Source of the DNA: an uncultured Lachnospiraceae bacterium
GTDB taxonomy: Bacteria; Bacillota; Clostridia; Lachnospirales; Lachnospiraceae
Length of the DNA: 5,856 nt
NCBI GenBank assembly: GCA_947003375.1
Contig: CAMQOJ010000286.1
Span: 1 to 5,856, forward strand
Reading direction: 5' to 3'
Shown here: positions 1 through 4,857 of the stretch, in pieces
Position numbering within the stretch: the first letter of the stretch is position 1
Layout of the letters: each line of letters begins with the position of its first letter
Translations under genes and position numbers: made by a program
The notes under the pieces: model-generated
Seen by the model: only the letters and a program-made list of their open reading frames with translations
Database searches by the model: none
Told to the model about the DNA's origin: nothing

Positions 1-395
1 AGGTTGATGCCGCCGAAAGCGGGGGCCAGCCATGTGACCGCCTTGATGATCTCCTCCGTGTCCTGGGTGTCCAGACAGATGGGAATCGCGTTGACGCCGC
101 CGAATTCCTTGAACAGGACGGCCTTTCCCTCCATGACGGGCATGGCGGCGTGAGGGCCGATGTTGCCCAGCCCCAGGACGGCGCTCCCGTCGGAGACTAC
201 AGCCACGGTATTGGCCTTCATGGTATATTTATATGCGTCCTCTTTGTCCTGGGCAATGGCCTTACAGGGCTCTGCCACACCGGGGGTATAGGCGATGGAG
301 AGGTCTTCTCTGGACCTTACCGGGGCCTTGGAGGTGATTTCCAGCTTGCCGTTCCACTGTTCGTGCATCATAAGGGCTTTTTCAGTGACTTTCAT
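1..395 (-). CDS. Malic enzyme, N-terminal part (runs off left edge)
   Basis: Oxidative decarboxylation of malate to pyruvate and CO2 with NAD(P) reduction, in the cytoplasm. I translated the minus strand from ATG 395-393 and found 131 open codons with no stop. Malic-enzyme signatures appear in order: SREDLSIAYTPGVAEPC (residues 28-44, with the catalytic-type Tyr36), VSDGSAVLGLGNIGP (67-81), and MPVMEGKAVLFKEFGG (85-100, with the likely catalytic Lys91), then FGGIN at the edge. The N-terminus starts directly in the catalytic domain, as in the short bacterial form (family usually about 380-410 aa, YtsJ/MaeB-N type), so roughly a third is present. The start is supported by AAAGAGGT (complement of 402-409), 6 nt before the ATG. 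The gene is divergent from rho and has its own promoter. Cofactor preference (NAD or NADP) and any C-terminal fusion cannot be judged because the Rossmann domain lies outside the window. Confidence 0.95.
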   Translation of the reverse strand, partial: MKVTEKALMMHEQWNGKLEITSKAPVRSREDLSIAYTPGVAEPCKAIAQDKEDAYKYTMKANTVAVVSDGSAVLGLGNIGPHAAMPVMEGKAVLFKEFGGVNAIPICLDTQDTEEIIKAVTWLAPAFGGIN

Positions 396-446
396 CGTAT
401 TACCTCTTTTCTGTATTTTGCTGACATATTCTGCCATACTATCTGT

Positions 447-475
447 ATCATATAATAATTCGTGCCCTTTCGCAA
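447..475 (-). promoter_or_regulatory. Sigma-A-type promoter of the malic enzyme gene
   Basis: On the minus strand the sequence reads TTGCGA (complement of 470-475), a 17-nt spacer, then TATGAT (complement of 447-452). Five of six bases match the consensus at -10 and four of six at -35, with ideal spacing. Transcription would begin near position 440, giving a 5' leader of about 45 nt that contains the ribosome site at 402-409. I see no obvious operator or cre-like box in the leader. Confidence 0.72.
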
Positions 476-506
476 GTTTTTATTCGTCATAATTATAATT
501 TAGGGG

Positions 507-535
507 TTCCTATTTTTGGAAAAGTGTATTATAAT
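507..535 (+). promoter_or_regulatory. Probable rho promoter
   Basis: A perfect TATAAT lies at 530-535 in an A+T-rich stretch, and a TG at 525-526 lies just upstream though not in the exact extended -10 register. At 17-nt spacing the -35 would be TTCCTA (507-512), a poor match, so the promoter may depend on the -10 or on an activator. The start would be near 542, leaving a leader of about 136 nt before rho. The malic-enzyme -35 element lies about 32 bp to the left on the other strand, so the two promoters face away from each other within about 90 bp. Confidence 0.55.
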
Positions 536-541
536 AGGGAC

Positions 542-677
542 ATGAGGTATGGGTTCGACCATGCATGTCAAGGCTGCACATCAATGTCTAATCAAGCTGT
601 GCCCCCCTTTATTCATGACAATAGAATGCATAAGGTGTCTTCTGTTGTTCTGTGACAATTAAAATCAGGAGGAATCT
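542..677 (+). promoter_or_regulatory. rho 5' leader with possible secondary structure
   Basis: This is the non-coding stretch between the predicted rho start and the rho ATG. A hairpin can form at 547-564 (6 bp including one G-U pair, loop GUUCGA) a few nucleotides from the predicted 5' end. A competing long-range pairing joins 561-570 with 616-620 plus 627-631 (ATGCA/TGCAT and TGTCA/TGACA with a 6-nt bulge) and encloses a small GCACA/TGTGC stem (576-580 with 598-602). The ribosome site AGGAGG is at 667-672, 5 nt before ATG. No intrinsic terminator with a U-run is visible. Any role in rho autoregulation is inference, and such short pairings can occur by chance. Confidence 0.3.
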
Positions 678-2345
678 ATGAAAGAAAAGTATGAATCACT
701 GCCACTTGTACAGCTTAGAGAGCTTGCGAAGGTTCGCGGGCTCAAAGGTACATCTTCTATGAAAAAGGCTGACCTTGTGGAAGCTATGCTGGCTGAGGAT
801 GAGAGGATAAAGAAGCAGGAGGCGGAAAAAGTTCCCAAGAGAGAGGAGGCGCAGCAGACCGGCGAGGCGGAACCTGTGCGTAAAAAGGGAGTAGTGACCA
901 ACAAGCGCTCGTCCGCTTCTCCCCAGCACAAGGACCGTGCGCAGAAAATGGTAAAGGATGAGAGCAGCTACAAGGCAGAGCCTGCGGCTCCGGCGGAGAA
1001 GACGAAGAAAGCGGACGAGCCTGCCAAGGCATCGGCGCCTGCGGCACCCCAGCCTGCGCCAAGCCAGACAGCGGCAGCATCGTCCCAGGCGGCACCCACA
1101 GGGTCTCAGGCGTCAGGACAGAGCGCCCCGGCGACTGCCGCCGCCCAGCCTGCGGCTCCGCAGCGTCCTACCCGGTCCAACGAGGTCTATGACGAGAAGA
1201 CCTATCCCAAGGAGTTGGACAGCGGCGAGGAGGCCAGCGGCATCCTGGAGGTCATGCCGGACGGCTACGGTTTCATCCGCTGTGAGAACTATCTGCCCGG
1301 GGAGAACGATGTCTATGTGGCCCCCAGCCAGATACGGCGCTTCGGCCTGAAGACCGGGGACATTCTGCGTGGCAACAAGCGCATCAAGACCCAGCAGGAG
1401 AAGTTCAGCGCGCTGCTGTTCATCCGTACCATCAACGGCTATACCATCGAGGAGGCGTCCAAGCGCAAGGCCTTTGAGGATATGACGCCTATCTTCCCCG
1501 ATGAGCGCATCAAGCTGGAGACCCAGGGCAGCAGCGTGGCCATGAGGGTAATGGATTTGGTGAGCCCCATCGGCAAGGGTCAGCGAGGCATGATTGTATC
1601 ACCGCCCAAGGCCGGCAAGACTACACTGTTGAAGGAGGTGGCGAAGTCCATCCTGCACACAAATCCGGATGTGCACATGCTGATATTGCTGATAGACGAG
1701 CGTCCTGAGGAAGTGACGGATGTGAAGGAGGCCATCATCGGCACCAACGTGGAGGTCATCTACTCCACTTTCGACGAATTGCCGGAGCACCACAAGAGGG
1801 TGTCCGAGATGGTCATCGAGCGGGCCAAGCGCCTGGTGGAGCACAAAAAGGACGTCATCATCCTGTTAGACAGTATCACCCGTCTGGCCAGAGCCTACAA
1901 CCTGGTAGTGCCCCCCAGCGGCCGTACCCTTTCCGGAGGCTTGGATCCGGCGGCGCTCCATATGCCTAAGCGGTTCTTCGGCGCGGCCAGGAACATGCGC
2001 GGAGGCGGCAGCCTGACCATCCTGGCCACGGCTTTGGTGGACACGGGCAGCAAGATGGATGATGTGATATATGAGGAATTCAAGAGCACGGGCAACATGG
2101 AGATGATTCTGGACAGGAAGCTGTCCGAGAAGCGCATCTTCCCGGCCATAGACCTGGCGAAGTCCGGCACCCGCAGGGAGGATCTCCTTCTGACCAATGA
2201 GGAGCTGGATGCCATCAATATCATGCGCCGGGCTTTGAACGGCCTTAAATCCGATGAGGCCACGGACCGCATTCTGGATATGTTCGCCCGGACCAGGAAC
2301 AATAATGAATTCGTTCAGATGGTAAAAAGAAACAAATTTATTTAA
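678..2345 (+). CDS. rho: Transcription termination factor Rho
   Basis: Hexameric RNA-dependent ATPase/translocase that ends transcription on untranslated RNA. It has 555 aa, against about 420 in E. coli, and the excess is an N-terminal insertion. Domains in order: Rho N-terminal SAP-like helical domain (about 1-40, LVQLRELAKVRGLKG); a charged linker then an Ala/Pro/Gln-rich low-complexity segment (about 41-168); the OB/cold-shock RNA-binding fold (about 184-255) with RNP-like DGYGFIR at 195-201; and the ATPase core. The core has Walker A PPKAGKT (309-315, Lys314), DERPEEVTD (340-348), Walker B VIILLD (393-398), SITRLARAYN (399-408), Q-loop region LSGGLDPAALHMPKRFFGA (418-436), R-loop TGSKMDDVIYEEF (456-468), and SGTR (496-499), whose Arg499 aligns with the E. 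coli arginine finger Arg366. Residues aligned with E. coli Arg212 and Arg269, which line the bicyclomycin pocket, are present (Arg342, Arg402). The start is set by AGGAGG 5 nt upstream. No terminator separates it from rpmE. Confidence 0.98.
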   Translation: MKEKYESLPLVQLRELAKVRGLKGTSSMKKADLVEAMLAEDERIKKQEAEKVPKREEAQQTGEAEPVRKKGVVTNKRSSASPQHKDRAQKMVKDESSYKAEPAAPAEKTKKADEPAKASAPAAPQPAPSQTAAASSQAAPTGSQASGQSAPATAAAQPAAPQRPTRSNEVYDEKTYPKELDSGEEASGILEVMPDGYGFIRCENYLPGENDVYVAPSQIRRFGLKTGDILRGNKRIKTQQEKFSALLFIRTINGYTIEEASKRKAFEDMTPIFPDERIKLETQGSSVAMRVMDLVSPIGKGQRGMIVSPPKAGKTTLLKEVAKSILHTNPDVHMLILLIDERPEEVTDVKEAIIGTNVEVIYSTFDELPEHHKRVSEMVIERAKRLVEHKKDVIILLDSITRLARAYNLVVPPSGRTLSGGLDPAALHMPKRFFGAARNMRGGGSLTILATALVDTGSKMDDVIYEEFKSTGNMEMILDRKLSEKRIFPAIDLAKSGTRREDLLLTNEELDAINIMRRALNGLKSDEATDRILDMFARTRNNNEFVQMVKRNKFI

Positions 2346-2353
2346 AATAGGAC

Positions 2354-2382
2354 TTGCAACTCCATAATCCTTATGCTACAAT
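2354..2382 (+). promoter_or_regulatory. Strong promoter of rpmE
   Basis: TTGCAA (2354-2359), a 17-nt spacer, then TACAAT (2377-2382), preceded by TG at 2374-2375 in the correct extended -10 register (TGC-TACAAT). It begins 9 nt after the rho stop codon. The predicted start is near 2389, giving rpmE a leader of about 90 nt. L31 can thus be made independently of rho, which fits the high demand for ribosomal proteins. Confidence 0.78.
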
Positions 2383-2390
2383 GATATCGC

Positions 2391-2454
2391 TGTTTGTGGT
2401 TCCATAAGCAGTGCGGATGTGAACATCAAATATTATGGGTTTCGCAGCTGCGAA
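2391..2454 (+). promoter_or_regulatory. Candidate structured leader of rpmE (L31)
   Basis: Two consecutive stems can form in the leader. Stem I pairs 2391-2396 with 2427-2432 (6 bp, one G-U) and 2399-2402 with 2421-2424 (GTTC/GAAC), separated by a 2x2 internal loop, with an 18-nt apical loop. Stem II is the perfect palindrome TTCGCAGCTGCGAA (2441-2454), a 5-bp hairpin with loop AGCU ending 11 nt before the ribosome site AGAGGTGA (2466-2473). No U-run follows, so this is not a terminator. Leaders of ribosomal protein genes, rpmE included, are often autoregulatory. I propose that role here by position and shape only. Confidence 0.35.
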
Positions 2455-2478
2455 GATATCATAGAAGAGGTGAACGAG

Positions 2479-2679
2479 ATGAAGGAAGGAATCCATCCTA
2501 AGTACCATCAGGCAACCGTGACATGTAACTGCGGCAATACTTTCGTGACCGGCTCTACAAAGCCTGAGATTCACGTAGAAGTATGCTCCAAATGCCATCC
2601 CTTCTACACTGGCCAGCAGAAGATGACCAGGGCTGACGGGCGTATTGAGAAGTTCAATCGGAAATATGGCGTGAAATAA
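2479..2679 (+). CDS. rpmE: 50S ribosomal protein L31, zinc-binding (C+) form
   Basis: Small large-subunit protein (bL31) that bridges the subunits near the central protuberance. It has 66 aa, normal for the family. It begins MKEGIHPKYHQATVTC and keeps all four zinc-ligand cysteines, Cys16-x-Cys18 and Cys36-x-x-Cys39, followed by HPFYTGQQK (40-48) and a basic tail. It is therefore the zinc-containing paralogue rather than the zinc-free C- type; zinc-starvation exchange and Zur control are known for L31 in other bacteria, but I see no Zur box here. An in-frame GTG at 2419 would add 20 residues with no match to L31. The ATG at 2479 has AGAGGTGA (2466-2473) at proper distance and gives the canonical N-terminus, so I chose it. 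It has its own promoter upstream and an intrinsic terminator 18 nt after the stop. Confidence 0.97.
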   Translation: MKEGIHPKYHQATVTCNCGNTFVTGSTKPEIHVEVCSKCHPFYTGQQKMTRADGRIEKFNRKYGVK

Positions 2680-2697
2680 GGTCATGGGAATCGCAGG

Positions 2698-2732
2698 AAA
2701 GGTTGAGGTGTGCTTGCATCTCAACCTTTTTT
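2698..2732 (+). terminator. Intrinsic terminator after rpmE
   Basis: GGTTGAGGTG (2701-2710) pairs with CATCTCAACC (2717-2726) in a 10-bp stem with one G-U pair and a 6-nt loop. Six T residues follow (2727-2732), and preceding A residues at 2698-2700 can extend the stem into the T-run. It should end the rho-rpmE transcript, so the downstream DUF1385-prmC-prfA genes rely on read-through or on a promoter I could not identify. Confidence 0.88.
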
Positions 2733-2749
2733 ACAATGACATTCAGGGC

Positions 2750-2796
2750 AGCTTTAGCGGAGGGCTTTTTTTGAGAGGGGCCATAGCTAAAGCTAT
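2750..2796 (+). repeat. Inverted repeat in the leader of the DUF1385 gene
   Basis: AGCTTTAGC (2750-2758) and GCTAAAGCT (2786-2794) are perfect 9-nt inverted arms separated by 27 nt that include a run of seven T (2766-2772). The right arm also lies inside a local near-palindrome, ATAGCTAAAGCTAT (2783-2796), so long-range and local pairings exclude each other. The element sits between the rpmE terminator and the ribosome site at 2813-2817. It could be an operator, a leader structure or chance; the sequence does not decide. Confidence 0.35.
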
Positions 2797-2825
2797 TTGA
2801 GATGGAAATATCGGAGGATAAGAGT

Positions 2826-3794
2826 ATGGCAAAGAAGGGCCGTTATTCCGGCATCGGCGGGCAGGCGGTGCTGGAGGGCATCATGATGAAGAACAAGGAG
2901 AAATACGCGGTGGCCGTCAGGCGGCCCGATGGGGGCATCTCCGTGGAGGTGGACAACCACAGGGGCATACTGCCCGGCAGCAAGGTGAAGGAGATTCCCT
3001 TTGTCAGGGGCATCTTCAATTTCATCGATTCCCTGGTGCTGGGCATGAAGTGCCTGAACTTCTCGGCCTCCTTCTATGAGGAGGAGCCGGGCGGGGAAGA
3101 AGGGAATTCCGGGCAGCAGAAGCCGAAGAACGAGACAGGGGAGAAGCTGATGTCCGCGCTGGTCACCTGCTTCGCGGTGGTGTTGGCCCTGGGTATTTTC
3201 GTGGTGTTGCCCTATTACCTGACATCCCTGCTGAAAAGCTCCCTGCGCAACCAGTCCCTGATGGCCATTATCGAGGGCGTGGTGCGCATCCTGATCTTCA
3301 TCCTGTATATCTGGGGCATCAGCCTGATGAAGGACATCCGCAGGCTGTACCGCTATCACGGCGCGGAGCATAAGTGCATCAACTGCATCGAGAGGGGGAG
3401 GCCTCTGACGCCGTCCAACGTGATGCGCAGCTCCAGGCTCCATAAGAGATGCGGGACCAGCTTCATCTTCTTCGTATTTCTGGTGAGCATCGTGCTGTTC
3501 TTCTTCATCCGGGTGGAGAACCCTGTGGCCAGGGTGGCCATCAGGATCGCGCTGATGCCCGTGGTGGCCGGGATTTCCTATGAGATTATCCGGCTGGCGG
3601 GGCGCAGCGACAATATTTTCATACAGATTCTGTCCGCGCCGGGCATGGCCATCCAGCGGATGACCACCAAGGAGCCGGACGAGAGCATGGTGGAGGTGGC
3701 GATCGCCGCAGTGGAGACCGTGTTTGACTGGAAGCAGTATCTGAGGGACAATTTCGGATACCAGGCGGAGGATCTGGAGACAGGGGAAGGCTGA
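2826..3794 (+). CDS. DUF1385 (YqhQ-like) membrane protein of unknown function
   Basis: It has 322 aa and matches the DUF1385/COG3872 family (B. subtilis YqhQ type), whose biochemical role I do not know. The family hallmark GGQAVLEGIMMK is at 11-22. A soluble N-terminal region (1-107) ends in an acidic, Gly/Gln-rich linker (about 85-106). Four hydrophobic segments follow at about 108-135, 148-167, 213-229 and 237-257. The loop between TM2 and TM3 holds YHGAEHK (177-183, an HxxEH pattern), a Cys184-x-x-Cys187 pair and HKRCGTSF (206-213). These His/Glu/Cys residues could bind metal, and the Arg/Lys-rich loop is probably cytoplasmic. I start at ATG 2826 because GGAGG (2813-2817) lies 8 nt upstream; an in-frame ATG at 2802 adds 8 residues but lacks a ribosome site. 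The stop is 3 nt before prmC, so the two are probably translationally coupled. Confidence 0.9.
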   Translation: MAKKGRYSGIGGQAVLEGIMMKNKEKYAVAVRRPDGGISVEVDNHRGILPGSKVKEIPFVRGIFNFIDSLVLGMKCLNFSASFYEEEPGGEEGNSGQQKPKNETGEKLMSALVTCFAVVLALGIFVVLPYYLTSLLKSSLRNQSLMAIIEGVVRILIFILYIWGISLMKDIRRLYRYHGAEHKCINCIERGRPLTPSNVMRSSRLHKRCGTSFIFFVFLVSIVLFFFIRVENPVARVAIRIALMPVVAGISYEIIRLAGRSDNIFIQILSAPGMAIQRMTTKEPDESMVEVAIAAVETVFDWKQYLRDNFGYQAEDLETGEG

Positions 3795-3797
3795 CAT

Positions 3798-4721
3798 ATG
3801 ACGTATGGGGAACTGTACCGCCGGGGAAGGGATGCGCTGGAAGGGGCGGGAGTCCCGGAGGCGGCGCTGGATGCCAGGCTGCTCCTGGAGTGGGTCTGCG
3901 GCACGGACCGAAACGACCTGCTGGCCCACGGGGACAGAGAGCGGAGCGCCGGAGAGCAGGCGGAATATGAAAGGCTGATTGCCGGGCGGAAGGGGAGGAT
4001 CCCCCTCCAGCATCTCACAGGGGTGCAGGCGTTCATGGGACTGGAATTTGCCGTGGACGGGCATGTGCTGGTTCCCAGGCAGGATACGGAAGTCCTGGTG
4101 GAGGAGGCGCTGCGCAACCTCCATGACGGCATGCGGATACTGGATATGTGCACGGGATCCGGCTGTATCCTGATAAGCCTCCTGCACTATTCCAACGACT
4201 GCCGGGGGGTGGGAGCGGACATCTCCGGGGAGGCCCTGGCCGTGGCCAGAGGGAACGCGGAAAGGCTGCTGGGGGCTTCGGCCTGCGCCTGGATGCGGGA
4301 CGGGACGGAGGTCCTGGACGGCTGTGGGGCGGATTTTGCATGTGCGGGGGACAGGCAGGGGAGGATTTCATTCATGGAGAGCGACCTCTTCGACGGCGTA
4401 GAAGGGAGATTCGACATCATCGTGTCCAATCCGCCCTATATCCGGAGCGGGGAGATTCCGGGCCTGATGCCGGAGGTGCGGGAGCACGAGCCTGTGCTGG
4501 CCCTGGACGGCGGGGAGGACGGGCTTGCCTTCTACCGCAGGATCGTGGAGGGCTGCAGGGCGCATCTTTGCGGCGGCGGGATGCTTTTCCTGGAAATCGG
4601 ATACGACCAGGGGGAGGCTGTCAGCGGGCTCCTGGCGGAAGCGGGATTCCTGGAGGTGGCCGTGGTAAAGGATTATGCCGGACTGGACAGGGTGGTCTGC
4701 GGGACGCTTGGATTCGGCTGA
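3798..4721 (+). CDS. prmC: Release factor glutamine-N5 methyltransferase PrmC (HemK)
   Basis: SAM-dependent enzyme that methylates the glutamine of the GGQ motif in RF1 and RF2, raising peptide-release efficiency. The N-terminal helical domain (about 1-75) ends in PLQHLTG (69-75), followed by VLVPRQDTEVLVE (90-102), the family's PRxDTE element. The Rossmann methyltransferase domain has motif I LDMCTGSGC (115-123), an acidic residue after strand 2 (Asp141 in GADIS), DLF at 196-198, the catalytic NPPYI at 211-215, and LFLEIGYDQGEAV (263-275) near the end. At 307 aa it is longer than the usual 275-290. The excess lies mainly at about 160-187, between the NAERL helix and FMESDLF, and contains three cysteines. 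The frame is intact on both sides, so this is an insertion and not a frameshift. It starts 3 nt after the DUF1385 stop, with its purine-rich ribosome site (3783-3790) inside that gene. Its substrate gene prfA follows. Confidence 0.96.
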   Translation: MTYGELYRRGRDALEGAGVPEAALDARLLLEWVCGTDRNDLLAHGDRERSAGEQAEYERLIAGRKGRIPLQHLTGVQAFMGLEFAVDGHVLVPRQDTEVLVEEALRNLHDGMRILDMCTGSGCILISLLHYSNDCRGVGADISGEALAVARGNAERLLGASACAWMRDGTEVLDGCGADFACAGDRQGRISFMESDLFDGVEGRFDIIVSNPPYIRSGEIPGLMPEVREHEPVLALDGGEDGLAFYRRIVEGCRAHLCGGGMLFLEIGYDQGEAVSGLLAEAGFLEVAVVKDYAGLDRVVCGTLGFG

Positions 4722-4800
4722 GCGGCGGATGCCGGGGGTATCCGGGGCAATGACAGGCCCGGGATGACGGGACAGGCGCAGGGCAGACAGGGAAAGGCCC

Positions 4801-4857
4801 GCCGTCTGGCAGAGTGAGAGGATGAAGAGCCGTCTCGGCGGCAGAATGAGAGGAGAT
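4801..4857 (+). repeat. Imperfect tandem duplication of the prfA ribosome-binding region
   Basis: Copy 1 is GCCGTCT (4801-4807) plus GGCAGAGTGAGAGGA (4808-4822). Copy 2 is GCCGTCT (4829-4835) plus GGCAGAATGAGAGGA (4840-4854). The 22 aligned bases differ at one position, and copy 2 has an extra CGGC (4836-4839) that lets GCCG-TCT-CGGC form a small hairpin. Both copies carry a GAGAGGA Shine-Dalgarno-like core. An ATG at 4822 after copy 1 and another at 4846 are in frame with prfA, giving up to 12 extra residues. The copy-1 ribosome site abuts its ATG, which argues against its use. Confidence 0.7.

Noticed and set aside
150..492. Small plus-strand open frames over the malic enzyme start and the divergent spacer.
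   Set aside because: They lie antisense to a clear malic enzyme coding sequence and then run across its promoter, and have no supporting ribosome site.
551..560. GGGTTCGACC resembles a tRNA T-loop.
   Set aside because: No acceptor stem, anticodon arm or D-arm can be found around it. It is better explained as a short hairpin in the rho leader.
784..1350. Open frames on both strands overlapping the low-complexity part of rho (103 and 130 codons).
   Set aside because: They arise from the repetitive GC-rich Ala/Pro codons of the Rho insertion and encode Arg-rich or Pro/Ser-rich sequence without domains or ribosome sites.
2419..2478. A 20-residue GTG-initiated extension of L31.
   Set aside because: The family N-terminus begins at the ATG at 2479, which has a good ribosome site. 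The extension lies over the leader hairpin.
2771..2799. Possible promoter TTGAGA - 17 nt - TATTTG before the DUF1385 gene, and an alternative TTTACA (2730-2735) with TTTAGC (2753-2758).
   Set aside because: Each has one poor hexamer, and both regions overlap a terminator T-run or an inverted repeat. I could not support either as a real promoter.
2793..4187. A 464-codon open frame on the minus strand opposite the DUF1385 gene and prmC.
   Set aside because: Its product is a His/Gln/Pro-rich string with no recognisable motif. The plus-strand genes beneath it have clear family motifs along their full length, so this is a G+C-rich antisense shadow.
4148..4753. A 201-codon plus-strand frame overlapping prmC and continuing past its stop.
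   Set aside because: Gly/Arg-rich out-of-frame reading of prmC. The prmC frame carries the methyltransferase motifs throughout.
4722..4800. GC-rich palindromic stretches (such as CCCGGG and CCGG pairs) after prmC as a possible terminator.
   Set aside because: The stems are short and no T-run follows, so there is no support for an intrinsic terminator.
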